From: Mycobacterium numidiamassiliense
Lineage (GTDB): Bacteria > Actinomycetota > Actinomycetes > Mycobacteriales > Mycobacteriaceae
DNA: 64,000 nt
NCBI RefSeq assembly: GCF_900157365.1
Contig: NZ_FUEZ01000003.1
Coordinates: 1,488,001-1,552,000 of the forward strand
Direction of reading: 5' to 3'
Shown here: positions 1 through 7,930 of the stretch, piece by piece
How the letters are laid out: each line of letters starts with the position of its first letter
Position numbering within the stretch: the stretch's first letter is position 1
Made by a program: the position numbers and the translations under genes
The notes under the pieces: generated by a model
Databases searched by the model: none
Told to the model about the DNA's origin: nothing
What the model saw: the letters and a program-made list of their open reading frames with translations, nothing else

Positions 1-559
1 ATGCGGTTGTGAGACTTGACCGGTCGACAGGGTCGACGCCGGTGACAAGGCGTGCGCCCGCCGCCTTGGCGACGTAGGAGAACAGCAGCCCGATCGAGCC
101 CTGCCCGATGATCGCGACGTGCCGGCCGGCCAGGTCGGGCAATTGCTCGCAGGCGTACAGGACGCACGCCAGCGGTTGCAGACCGACCGCCTGCGCCGGG
201 GTCAGCCCCGGATCGTAAGGCGCCAGCCCGTTGCCGTCGCTGATCACCCGCTCCATCAGGCCGTCGAATCCGGAGGCCCACCCGACCACACGATCCCCGG
301 GCCGATGTTCGGAATGCCGGCTGGCGATCACCTCACCGGCGATTTCGTGGATCGGGAAGCCGTCTTTCTCGGCGGCGCTGCGGCCGTCGTCGCCGGGCAA
401 CCGCCCGCGGGAGCCACGGAAGGCCGGCATGTCGCTGCCGCACACCCCGGCCGCCAGGAAGCGCAGCAGCACCTGGCCATCGGACAGGTCGTCGGGTGTT
501 TTCTCGGCGATCGTCGTCCGCTCGAACTCATACGGCGCGACGATGCGGTAGGACCACAC
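1..559 (-). CDS. Zinc-type (MDR) alcohol dehydrogenase, C-terminus cut by window edge
   Basis: Reading leftward from a GTG at 559, about 186 residues are present before the window ends. The medium-chain dehydrogenase plan is clear: a catalytic-zinc motif VCGSDM with Cys40 and Asp43, then an IHEIAGEV segment (His-Glu zinc site), then a Rossmann glycine motif IIGQGSIG followed by an acidic VDP at the end of the second strand, which favours NAD(H). The four-cysteine structural-zinc lobe of classical alcohol dehydrogenases is not seen between these motifs. It starts one base after the P450 stop, so the two are probably co-transcribed, and oxidation of the P450 product alcohol is a reasonable inference. 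By position it could correspond to the adhE1 region of M. tuberculosis, but I do not claim orthology. Confidence 0.85.
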   Translation of the reverse strand, partial: MWSYRIVAPYEFERTTIAEKTPDDLSDGQVLLRFLAAGVCGSDMPAFRGSRGRLPGDDGRSAAEKDGFPIHEIAGEVIASRHSEHRPGDRVVGWASGFDGLMERVISDGNGLAPYDPGLTPAQAVGLQPLACVLYACEQLPDLAGRHVAIIGQGSIGLLFSYVAKAAGARLVTGVDPVDRSSLTTA

Positions 560-560
560 G

Positions 561-1784
561 TCAGACCTCCACCGGAATGTTGTTCCATCCCCATTGGAAA
601 CTGGACGGCAGCCGCTTGGCGGCATCGCTGTGGATTGCGTAGTCCGGCACCCGGCGCAGCCATTCGGTAAGCAGCACATCGATTTCCAGCCGGGCCAGGT
701 GGTAGCCGATGCAGAAGTGCTGGCCGCGGCCGAACGCCAGCGACCGCTTGATGGGCCGGTCGAAGATGAATTCGTCGGGCTGCGGATATTCGCGTTCGTC
801 GCGGTTGGCCGACGCCAGCAGGGTGATGATGCGCTGGCCGGGCTCAATTGTCTTGTCGTGGATGGTGTATGGCTTGCGCACCGTCCGGGCGAACCATTGC
901 GCGGGCGCGCAGTAGCGGATCATCTCCTCACGCGCGAGCGGCACGTTGGTGGCCGGGTCGGCGCGCACCGCCGCCAGCTGGTCGGGTCGCTTGCTGAGCT
1001 CCCACAGGCCGTGGGCGACGATCTTGGGCACCGTCTCGGTGCCGCCGATGAAGATGCAGAGCATCTGGGTCGCGGCCTCGGTGTCGGTCAGCGCGGTGCC
1101 GTCGGGCAACCGGTAGCCCAGCAGCCCGTCGACGACGGGCAGTGCGTCCCCGGACGCATCGGCGCGGCGGCGCTCGACGACCGGTGTCAGAAATCCGAGA
1201 TAGTTGGGCCGGGCCGCGGCGACCTCGACGCCCACGCCCGGCTCGGCCAGGCTGCCGGCGTTGACGGCGGCCAGCACCTGCGGCGCGAGATCGTCTGGGA
1301 GACCCAACAATCCGCAGACCATCGAGGCCGCGACGATACCGCCGTACTCCTGGGTGAGGTCGAACGAACCCCGCGGCAGCAGCAGGTCGAGCCGCTCGTT
1401 GGCCAGGGTACGGATCCTGTCCGCGAGCCCGGCGACCGACCGCGGCCGCAGCGGCGCCGAATGCGACCGGCGGATCTCGCCGTACAGGTCGGCGTCGAAC
1501 ACCGCGTGAAATGGCAAGGGGTGCAACGGCGGATCCTCGACAGGTCCGGTGTTGTGCTTGGCCAGCACCGTGGTCGGGGGCAGCGTGCCTTCGGACGCTA
1601 CGAAGGTGCCGTCGTTGACTTCGAGCACCTGCCAGATGTCCTCGAAGCGCGACAACGCGAAGGTGTCCCACTGCGGCATGTAGTACAGGGGATACTCGTC
1701 GCGCAGAGTGCGGTAGTACGGCAACGGATCTGCCATCACCTGCGCGTCGAACGGATCGTAGGCGAAATCCACGGTTTCGGTCAT
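561..1784 (-). CDS. Cytochrome P450 monooxygenase
   Basis: A 407-residue soluble bacterial-type P450. The heme-binding signature FGRGQHFCIGYHLARLE places the thiolate ligand at Cys358. The K-helix ExxR is EMIR, and the I-helix oxygen-activation motif is IFIGGTET. The start chosen is ATG at 1784, one base after the upstream stop; further upstream in-frame codons would overlap the NIPSNAP-like gene and add residues unlike P450s. It is the third gene of a tight leftward operon (orphan protein, NIPSNAP-like, P450, alcohol dehydrogenase). No ferredoxin or reductase gene is adjacent, so electrons presumably come from elsewhere. The substrate is unknown; the neighbouring CoA and acyl-CoA enzymes point to lipid or terpenoid catabolism. 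Confidence 0.95.
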   Translation of the reverse strand: MTETVDFAYDPFDAQVMADPLPYYRTLRDEYPLYYMPQWDTFALSRFEDIWQVLEVNDGTFVASEGTLPPTTVLAKHNTGPVEDPPLHPLPFHAVFDADLYGEIRRSHSAPLRPRSVAGLADRIRTLANERLDLLLPRGSFDLTQEYGGIVAASMVCGLLGLPDDLAPQVLAAVNAGSLAEPGVGVEVAAARPNYLGFLTPVVERRRADASGDALPVVDGLLGYRLPDGTALTDTEAATQMLCIFIGGTETVPKIVAHGLWELSKRPDQLAAVRADPATNVPLAREEMIRYCAPAQWFARTVRKPYTIHDKTIEPGQRIITLLASANRDEREYPQPDEFIFDRPIKRSLAFGRGQHFCIGYHLARLEIDVLLTEWLRRVPDYAIHSDAAKRLPSSFQWGWNNIPVEV

Positions 1785-1785
1785 A

Positions 1786-2490
1786 TCACTGCAGCGGCGA
1801 GGGTGGAAGGGCCTGCAGAATCGAGTCCTCCCAGCCGTCACGCAGCGCCGGCGCCACACTCATCCAGGTCACGATCTCGGCGGGTGGACTGTCCTTCCAC
1901 GACGGGTAGTGGTTGGCGAAGCATTCCCAACCACCGTCGAGCGCCCAGTAGTGGATGACCTCGTTGAACCGGAAGGTGGTGGTGAACGAGCCCAGCCAGC
2001 GTTTGCCGGTGCGCTCCGACCACGGCACATACAGCCGCTCCAGTTCGCGGATGTAGTCGTCTTGACGGCCCGGCTTGGTCTGCATGATCTCTTGAATCAC
2101 CAGTGGCGCAGTGAAATTCGCTTCACGCAGTTGCGCCAGGGTTTTGTTGCTGGGCCCGGGGTACATGATGCGGCCCTCCCCCGAGGCGCCGATGTCGGCC
2201 AGGAAGGCCTGCCATTTTCCCGCCGCCGCCTCGTGGCTGCCACCGCGGGTCTGGGCGGCACCGATCCTGGCGTAGTCGGCGAACCCGTCGATCTCCCAGA
2301 TGATCGTCACCTGCGGCCAGTGACCGTTGTAGGCGGTGGCTTCCCAGATCGCCAACAACCGGGCGCCCAGCTCATCCATCATCGGCTGATAGGTGTCGGC
2401 GAAGACCTCGGTGAAGCGTTCGCTTCGGCCCGAGCCCAACGAGATCGTCTCGTGCAAGTACAGCAGTGTGTGGCGGTAATACTTCTTCAT
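1786..2490 (-). CDS. NIPSNAP-like / dimeric alpha-beta barrel protein
   Basis: A 234-residue protein that looks like two ferredoxin-like alpha-beta halves. The first half carries LLYLHETISLGSG and QVTIIWEIDGF; the second repeats the pattern with LVIQEIMQTKPGRQDDY and EVIHYWALDGGW. This arrangement is typical of NIPSNAP and related dimeric barrel proteins, which often sit beside oxygenases and catabolic enzymes; a precise reaction is not known. There is no signal peptide or membrane segment. It lies 4 bases after the orphan 194-aa gene and 1 base before the P450, implying translational coupling and a role tied to the P450 substrate or product. The family assignment comes from motif pattern only. 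Confidence 0.7.
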   Translation of the reverse strand: MKKYYRHTLLYLHETISLGSGRSERFTEVFADTYQPMMDELGARLLAIWEATAYNGHWPQVTIIWEIDGFADYARIGAAQTRGGSHEAAAGKWQAFLADIGASGEGRIMYPGPSNKTLAQLREANFTAPLVIQEIMQTKPGRQDDYIRELERLYVPWSERTGKRWLGSFTTTFRFNEVIHYWALDGGWECFANHYPSWKDSPPAEIVTWMSVAPALRDGWEDSILQALPPSPLQ

Positions 2491-2494
2491 CGCG

Positions 2495-3079
2495 CTAGGT
2501 GAGGCGGATCAACTCGGAGTCGCGCTGCGCCCGGGTCGCATCGCACAGCAGCGTTTCGGTGAAACCGACCGGGCCGCATGAAATTCCGGCTGCGGCGAGG
2601 GCGGCGCCTTTGAATCTGCGCGCCGCCGAGCTGAGCAGGTGCTGCGCCGTGGCCAACCCGCGATCAACACCCAGCGGCCATCCCCGTTGAGGCTGGCCCC
2701 ATAACGCGACCTCGGTGAACTGGTTGTTCAGGGACTCGAGCACCTTGTCACGCAGCCGGGCGTCGACGGCGAATGCCTCGGCGCTGACGGCCAGCGTCTG
2801 GCTCGTCGAGCCCATCGCGGCCGCGGCGAATTCCGATTCGGTGTCCACCACGTCGACGCCGAGGATGCGCAGCGATCGGTTGTCGCAACTGTGCGGCAGC
2901 AGCACCGTCACCTCCCAGCCGGCCATCACCCGGTCGTACAGCCAGCCCCCGGCCGACTGGACGACGTCGACGGCGTTGGCCGCGACCACGTCCAGCCGAT
3001 AGCGCAGGCACTCACCCTCTGAGCGCGCGGCGCGAACCCGGCCGCCCTCGCTGATGTCGATTGTTGGAGTGACCATCAC
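2495..3079 (-). CDS. Conserved hypothetical protein, first gene of the P450 operon
   Basis: A 194-residue protein whose family I do not recognise. It starts GTG ATG at 3079/3076. The middle contains a hydrophobic strand-turn pattern (WEVTVLLPHSCDNRSLRILGVDVVD) resembling a Rossmann-like beta-alpha core, followed by a helical C-terminal half rich in Ala and Arg. There are two to four scattered cysteines, no evident signal peptide and no membrane span. It is first in the leftward operon with the NIPSNAP-like protein, P450 and alcohol dehydrogenase, and the shared dyad at 3203-3232 lies about 125 bases upstream. Function is probably linked to the same pathway, but this is inferred from context alone. 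Confidence 0.75.
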   Translation of the reverse strand: MMVTPTIDISEGGRVRAARSEGECLRYRLDVVAANAVDVVQSAGGWLYDRVMAGWEVTVLLPHSCDNRSLRILGVDVVDTESEFAAAAMGSTSQTLAVSAEAFAVDARLRDKVLESLNNQFTEVALWGQPQRGWPLGVDRGLATAQHLLSSAARRFKGAALAAAGISCGPVGFTETLLCDATRAQRDSELIRLT

Positions 3080-3202
3080 ATCCGTTCCTCACCGCCACAC
3101 CTTCAGGTGTGCGTTGGCGTCTGGCGCGTTGTAAGTCGGCGCTTGTGTTCTGGGCTGCGCCGCATCACCCGGCGCTGCTCCGGTGACGCGACTCACCGGA
3201 CA

Positions 3203-3232
3203 GCGTGACACTTTTGCCGAAACTTGTAAAGC
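3203..3232. promoter_or_regulatory. Shared 30-bp regulon motif, copy 1
   Basis: The sequence reads GCGTGACA, 14 bases, TGTAAAGC. The halves form an imperfect inverted repeat (GCGTGACA against GCTTTACA) with centres 22 bp apart. The same dyad with the same spacing occurs at 9799-9828 and 10399-10428. The bases just upstream (CTCACCG and ACA) also match copy 2. This copy lies in the gap upstream of the orphan / NIPSNAP / P450 / dehydrogenase operon. It could be a TetR-type operator or a bipartite promoter; the TetR at 12191 is the obvious candidate regulator. Confidence 0.65.
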
Positions 3233-3244
3233 TCCGATGAGCGC

Positions 3245-4414
3245 TCAGGAACCGCGGCGGGCCTTGAGTTCGGCGCGGATTTCGTCGCTGTGCGCTCCGA
3301 GTTCGGGTGCCGCGGAACGCGGCGACCACGGGGTGCCGTGGAAATCCGCGGGTGTGGCCACCATCGAGACGCCGCCTGACCCGTCCGGCACATCGACGAT
3401 TCCGCCCGCGGCATGGAACTGCTCGTCGGCGACGACGTCCTCGAGGCTGTTGACGGGCGACCAGAAGAAATCGGGTTCAACGGCGAACACCTCAGCCCAT
3501 TCGCCCAGCGAACGGGTGGCAAAGATGGCGTCCAGCTCGGCGATCAGCTCGGCGCTGTTGACGAAGCGGGCCCGGGCGTCGCTGAACCGGGGGTCGTCCA
3601 GCCATTCCGGGCGGCCGACCGCGCGGCACAGCGGGGGCCAGTGCCGATCCCCTTCGAGCCCGACGATCCAGAATCGCCGCCCATCCGCGGTCGCGTAGTT
3701 GTTCATCGCCGGGTTGCCCATCGTCTCGCGCTGGCCGACCGCGATCGGCTGGCCGGTCATCAGGTAGGTGTTCAGATCGAAGCTGACGGTGTAAGCACCC
3801 TGCCGGTAGAGCGACGTGGAGACCAGCTGGCCGGTGCCGGTGCGCTGGCGGGCCACCAGTGCCGCGCAGATCGCGGCGGCCAGGGTCATCCCCGCCGAGT
3901 GGTCGCCCATCCCGCCGCGCTGAAACGGCGGGGTGTCGCCGGGGCGGGTGAGCAGATGCGCCACACCGGCGCGCGACCAGAAGGCCGCCACGTCGTAGGC
4001 GGCGCGATCGGCGTCGGGGCCGTCCTGGCCGTAGCCGGTGATCAGCCCGTAGACGAGGCGCGGGTTGCGCGCGGACACCGATTCGAAGTCGAAGCCGAGG
4101 CGCGCCAAGGCACCGGGACGCAGGTTGGTCACGAAAACGTCTGCATCAGAAAGCAATTCGAATGCGACGTCGCGGTCTGCGTCGGCCGTGAGGTCCAAGA
4201 CGATGCTGCGCTTGTTGCGATTGTCCATTTCGAACGGCGGGTTGATGCCCAGATCGCAGCCGAGCATCGCGCCGAACATCCGGCCCGGGTCACCGGCCGG
4301 CGGCTCGATCTTGACGATGTCGGCGCCCCAGTCCGCCAGGATGCCCGCGGCTGCCGGGCCGGCCACCCAAACTCCGAGCTCGACGACTTTGATGCCCTCT
4401 ACCGGTCCGGCCAT
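3245..4414 (-). CDS. CaiB/BaiF family (class III) CoA transferase
   Basis: A 389-residue protein starting at ATG 4414. It opens with the family hallmark IKVVELGVWVAGPAAAG and an ADWGADIVKIEPP loop, then KRSIVLDL and the segment AAYDVAAFWSRAG, whose Asp141 aligns with the catalytic aspartate position of formyl-CoA/CaiB transferases. The C-terminal part includes NPAMNNYATADGRRF and a W-rich tail typical of the family. An open frame extends further upstream, but it runs antisense through the DUF427 gene and lacks family residues. These enzymes move CoA between acids and activate substrates for beta-oxidation. It is transcribed leftward toward the P450 operon, separated from it by the motif-bearing gap. 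Confidence 0.93.
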   Translation of the reverse strand: MAGPVEGIKVVELGVWVAGPAAAGILADWGADIVKIEPPAGDPGRMFGAMLGCDLGINPPFEMDNRNKRSIVLDLTADADRDVAFELLSDADVFVTNLRPGALARLGFDFESVSARNPRLVYGLITGYGQDGPDADRAAYDVAAFWSRAGVAHLLTRPGDTPPFQRGGMGDHSAGMTLAAAICAALVARQRTGTGQLVSTSLYRQGAYTVSFDLNTYLMTGQPIAVGQRETMGNPAMNNYATADGRRFWIVGLEGDRHWPPLCRAVGRPEWLDDPRFSDARARFVNSAELIAELDAIFATRSLGEWAEVFAVEPDFFWSPVNSLEDVVADEQFHAAGGIVDVPDGSGGVSMVATPADFHGTPWSPRSAAPELGAHSDEIRAELKARRGS

Positions 4415-4468
4415 GGCTAAGTTCCTACACCCCGCATTTCGCCGCGGCGTTCGGGGGCATACAAAGGT

Positions 4469-5137
4469 GTGGTGAGTCTGGTGGCAGGACGTGGTCCACT
4501 CAGCAGCGACCCGGCCGGCCGGTTCGCTCCCCCGATACCCGGCGGCGTTGTCTACATCGAGCCGCATCCGCGACGCGTCCAGGCCAAGCTGGACGGCCAT
4601 GTGGTGATCGACACCGAGCAGGTGCTGATGGTGCACCGGCAGGGCCATCCGCTGAGCTACCTCTTCCGGGCCGACGAGGTGGGCGAGCTGCCGAGCCAGC
4701 CCGAGCCGGAAGCACCCGGCTTCGTCTATGTCCCGTGGGACGCCGTCGACAACTGGCTGGAGGAAGGCCGCGAGCTCGTCCACTATCCGCCGAACCCGTA
4801 TCACCGGGTCGACTGCCGCCCGACCAGACGGCGCCTGCGGGTCAGTGTCGCGGGGACCACGCTGGTCGACACCGACGACACGATGATCGTCTTCGAGACC
4901 GCGCTGGCGCCCCGGCTCTATGTCGACCCGTCACTGGTGCGCACCGATCTGCTGCATCGCTCGCCGACGTCGAGCTACTGCAACTACAAAGGCTTTGCGA
5001 CGTACTGGTCAATGGGTGAGATCGACGACATCGCCTGGAGCTACCCGGAGCCGCCGCCGGAAAGCCTTCCCATCAAAGGATTCCTGAGTTTCGATGCCAC
5101 TCGGGCCGACGTGATCGCGGAGCTGCCAAACCCGTAG
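4469..5137 (+). CDS. Protein with two DUF427 domains
   Basis: A 222-residue protein made of two successive DUF427 units. The first ends in FVYVPWDAVDNWL and the second carries the diagnostic TSSYCNYKGFATYWS (compare TTTYCPFKGDANYYS in the single-domain protein at 35060) plus DIAWSYPEPPPE. The first unit lacks the YCxxKG core, so only the second may keep a functional site. The biochemical role of DUF427 is not established. Starts are tandem GTG codons at 4469 and 4472. It is the only plus-strand gene in the first 9.8 kb and is divergent from the CoA transferase, sharing a 54-base gap. Confidence 0.88.
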   Translation: MVSLVAGRGPLSSDPAGRFAPPIPGGVVYIEPHPRRVQAKLDGHVVIDTEQVLMVHRQGHPLSYLFRADEVGELPSQPEPEAPGFVYVPWDAVDNWLEEGRELVHYPPNPYHRVDCRPTRRRLRVSVAGTTLVDTDDTMIVFETALAPRLYVDPSLVRTDLLHRSPTSSYCNYKGFATYWSMGEIDDIAWSYPEPPPESLPIKGFLSFDATRADVIAELPNP

Positions 5138-5147
5138 CGCCGCGAAG

Positions 5148-5825
5148 TCAGCCGTCGCTCGGTCTCGACGGAGGGTAGCCGACGGATTGCGCAAACAGGA
5201 CCCGCTGTTGTGCGTTCAACCCTAGGTGCTTGGCGAGCCCAGTCCTGTCGCAGTTGTGAAACCACGCCGCCAGGCCACGCGCGGCTGCGAAAAGGTAGAC
5301 GTTGCCGGCGATCAGGCCGGTGTCGACATAGTAGTAAGACTTCTGCACGTCCGGATCGTGAAGCCCAGGTTCATCGAATCCGGCGGTATCGGTCAAGCGG
5401 CGAACGTCCACCGCGTAGATCAACACGACCGGAGCGACCGTGACATCAGGCTGACCCGGCGTCAACGCCAGGGCGCGCACATCGCTGTCGGTGATCGGCG
5501 CCAAGCGGTGGCCAAGCCCGTCATAGCTATAGGTTCCATCAGCGAGCGCGACATAAAGATCGATCTCTTGAGAGTTGCTCGCCGAAGCGGCGGTGCGTCC
5601 CGGTAAACCAAACGGACCCGTCTCCCGATTTACGCCGTAGGCCGACCACAGCAGATCGGAGAGATCCCGCATCGACAACGGCATCGGGCTGGTTTCCTTG
5701 GTGGTCTTCCTTCGCGTGAATGCCGCAAAGATGGGATCGTTGGGGTCGCGGGTGAGCGCGGGTAACTGCAGCCAGCCCTCATCATGAACCGCCTGGCTAG
5801 GTATGACGCCTTTTGCTGGACTCAT
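5148..5825 (-). CDS. Nitroreductase-family protein (SagB/ThcOx-like)
   Basis: A 225-residue flavin-dependent nitroreductase-fold protein. Visible features are the N-terminal RRKTTKE with MPLSMRDLSDLLWSAYGVNR (the typical 'L..LLwaa.G.n' helix), ALADGTYSYD, the SYYYVDTGLIAGNVYLFAAARGLAAW helix that packs on FMN, and a C-terminal VGYPPSRPSDG. This is the pattern of stand-alone SagB-type oxidoreductases. No YcaO, precursor peptide or transporter gene is adjacent, so a RiPP role is not supported. It ends 10 bases from the convergent double-DUF427 gene. Substrate unknown. Confidence 0.85.
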   Translation of the reverse strand: MSPAKGVIPSQAVHDEGWLQLPALTRDPNDPIFAAFTRRKTTKETSPMPLSMRDLSDLLWSAYGVNRETGPFGLPGRTAASASNSQEIDLYVALADGTYSYDGLGHRLAPITDSDVRALALTPGQPDVTVAPVVLIYAVDVRRLTDTAGFDEPGLHDPDVQKSYYYVDTGLIAGNVYLFAAARGLAAWFHNCDRTGLAKHLGLNAQQRVLFAQSVGYPPSRPSDG

Positions 5826-5957
5826 CGTTTATCCCAAATTTGTTGCCGCAACTGGTTTTCGGTGAAACATTGGGCTCATCCAGGAACATATAGGCCGACG
5901 TTGACGCCGATCTAGAGCCATTGGGCCCTCGATCGAAGACTTTGAAACCCAGCCGGC

Positions 5958-6713
5958 CTAGCTCGCCAGCCCGACGATCACAAACATGAACAGCACCGCA
6001 CCGATGGTGCACGCCAAGGTCGCGAGGGTGCGACGCCCGGTGTGCGCCCGCGGCAGGACATCCGCGCTCGCCAAGTACATCAGGAAGCCTGCGAAAAATC
6101 CGAGGTACACATCGAGGAGACGATGCGGAATCGTCACCGCCAGGGTCAGAGCCGCCCCGGCGACCGGCGCGACAGCGTCTGCGGCCAGCAGTGTCAGCGC
6201 CCTGCGACGGTCATTCCCGTAGAGCGACGTGATGGTGTACGTGTTGAAGCCGTCCGCGAAGTCGTGGCCGATCACCGCGACCGCGACCACTGCCCCCACG
6301 CCGGTCCCTGCCTGAAATGCGGCACCGATCGCGAATCCGTCCATGACGCTGTGGGCCACCAACCCCGATGCCGCCAATAGCCCAACGGCGGGTGTTTGGA
6401 CGACATCCGCGTCATCCGACGTCTGACCGCGATGAATGCCGACGGTGTGTTCGATGATGTGCAGCACCAGAAAGCCGGCAACGAACGCCACCAGCGGAGC
6501 TGGTATACCCGACAGTACCCAGGATCCCGCGCTCAGCGCTTCTGGCAACAGGTCGAAGCCCACCGCACCGAGCATCAACCCGGCGGCCAAGCCGAGCACG
6601 AGATTGCGGTAGGAACCGATACGCAGCGCCGCATAACCGCCGAGCAACGTGGTGATGAACGAACCAAGGGCCACGAACACGGCCACTGCGCGGCCCACCC
6701 TTCTGCCATCCAT
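5958..6713 (-). CDS. ZIP-family divalent metal transporter
   Basis: A 251-residue integral membrane protein with about eight hydrophobic segments. The two metal-site helices are recognisable as HSVMDGFAIGAAF and HDFADGFNTYT, variants of the ZIP HNxxEG / HExxHE motifs in which an aspartate replaces the usual glutamate. A short His/Asp-rich loop (HTVGIHRGQTSDDADVVQ) lies between the third and fourth helices, as in ZIPs. It probably imports zinc, iron or manganese across the plasma membrane. It is separated from the nitroreductase by 132 bases with no convincing gene. The D-for-E substitution makes metal preference uncertain. Confidence 0.85.
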   Translation of the reverse strand: MDGRRVGRAVAVFVALGSFITTLLGGYAALRIGSYRNLVLGLAAGLMLGAVGFDLLPEALSAGSWVLSGIPAPLVAFVAGFLVLHIIEHTVGIHRGQTSDDADVVQTPAVGLLAASGLVAHSVMDGFAIGAAFQAGTGVGAVVAVAVIGHDFADGFNTYTITSLYGNDRRRALTLLAADAVAPVAGAALTLAVTIPHRLLDVYLGFFAGFLMYLASADVLPRAHTGRRTLATLACTIGAVLFMFVIVGLAS

Positions 6714-6775
6714 TCACTCGGAGCAGCACGGCCGGTTGCGGCTCGCAACGCTCCCTGGAAAAGGTAGCGCTTGGG

Positions 6776-7912
6776 CTACCGGCCCAAGCGAGGACGGCCC
6801 AGCTTCAGTTCGTGCTGAGCGATCATGTTGCGGAACACCTCCATGGTGCCACCGTAGATCCCGGTCGGAAGTGCATGCCGGAAAAGGAATTCCGGTGAGC
6901 TCTTGGTGTCGGCCGGCACTGCCGATGCGGCCCCCTGTAGGTCCATCAACTCCACGGAGACCTCGCGCATCGTCTGCGCCAATGCGACGCGCCCGTAAAT
7001 CCCGGGCGTCGACAGCGCCGCCTCCATCCGGGCGATGCTGCGACCCAGGCGGTATTTCACCGCATTGTCGTCGCACTGCGCCACCAGCGCGGCGATAGTG
7101 TCGACCACCTCGGACATCAGCCGGCCGTGCTCGGACATCACGGAAATATCCTGCAGCCCATGGTCTTCCGGGTCGGTGATGCCGTGTTCGGCATCCAGCG
7201 CCGAGCGCATCACCGCCCAGCCGCCGTTGACCTCACCGATCCGGTAGAGGTCGTCGACGCGTACGTCGCTGTAGTACACGATGTTGGTGCGGTCGCCGTC
7301 CAGCGTCCGGATGCCCTGAATCTCCACGCCGGGCGAATCGAGCGGAACCAGGAACATGGTCAGGTTCTTGTGTTTCGGTGCTTGCGGGTCGGTGTTGGTG
7401 AGCAGGAACACGTATCTGGCGTTGTGCGCATTGGAGGTGAACATCTTGGAGCCGTTGATAACCCACCCGTCGCCATCCCGCACGGCCCGGGTCTTGCAGG
7501 TGGCGACGTCGGAGCCGCCCTCGGGCTCGGTGTACCCCAGGCACAGCCGGATCTCGCCGGACAGCACTCCCGGCAGCACGGCCTCGGCGAGTTCCGAAGC
7601 GCCGAACTGTTGCACCAACCGCGCGACGACCGCCGTGGTGCCCCAGTGGTACCACGGCGTGTGGGCGCGGCCGATCTCCAGATGGAAGATCCGTCGGCGC
7701 ACCGGGCTGAACCCGCCCTCGGAATCCGGCTGGTAATCGGATTTCAGATACCCCGCTTCGCCCAGCGCCAAATGCACTTGCTCATCGAAGTTTTCGCCGA
7801 ACTCGCGATCGCGCGCCCGTACCTCGTCAGTGACGTGCTTGTCGACGAACGCTCGGGTCTCGTCGAGGAATTCCTGATCCTCGGGCGAGAGGGCTACGTG
7901 GGAGAAGTCCAT
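6776..7912 (-). CDS. Acyl-CoA dehydrogenase
   Basis: A 378-residue FadE-type flavoenzyme. The family signature LGYTEPEGGSDVATCKTRA is present, followed by GDGWVINGSKMFTSNAHNA and the C-terminal YGGTMEVFRNMIAQ, which normally carries the residues around the FAD ring and the active site. The enzyme would introduce an alpha-beta double bond into an acyl-CoA. Downstream of a TesB-like thioesterase and a luciferase-like oxidoreductase with gaps of 5 and 18 bases, it is the last gene of a three-gene leftward operon controlled from the motif-bearing region at 9751-9893. Substrate chain type cannot be read from sequence. Confidence 0.95.
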   Translation of the reverse strand: MDFSHVALSPEDQEFLDETRAFVDKHVTDEVRARDREFGENFDEQVHLALGEAGYLKSDYQPDSEGGFSPVRRRIFHLEIGRAHTPWYHWGTTAVVARLVQQFGASELAEAVLPGVLSGEIRLCLGYTEPEGGSDVATCKTRAVRDGDGWVINGSKMFTSNAHNARYVFLLTNTDPQAPKHKNLTMFLVPLDSPGVEIQGIRTLDGDRTNIVYYSDVRVDDLYRIGEVNGGWAVMRSALDAEHGITDPEDHGLQDISVMSEHGRLMSEVVDTIAALVAQCDDNAVKYRLGRSIARMEAALSTPGIYGRVALAQTMREVSVELMDLQGAASAVPADTKSSPEFLFRHALPTGIYGGTMEVFRNMIAQHELKLGRPRLGR

Positions 7913-7930
7913 CGTCGTTCTTCGATCCGA

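Noticed and set aside
594..1958. Long open frame antisense to the P450 and NIPSNAP-like genes
   Set aside because: It is the mirror of high-GC coding sequence, is Arg/Gly/Gln-rich with no family motif, and the opposite strand has clear P450 signatures. The same applies to long antisense frames at 3413-4420, 7127-8860, 8956-9726, 19221-20648, 25720-26925 and 61621-62850.
5797..5889. A 30-codon frame (MFLDEPNVSPKTSCGNKFG...) just upstream of the SagB-like nitroreductase, resembling a RiPP precursor
   Set aside because: No ribosome-binding site, it overlaps the nitroreductase start in another frame, and no YcaO, protease or exporter gene is present to support a peptide pathway.
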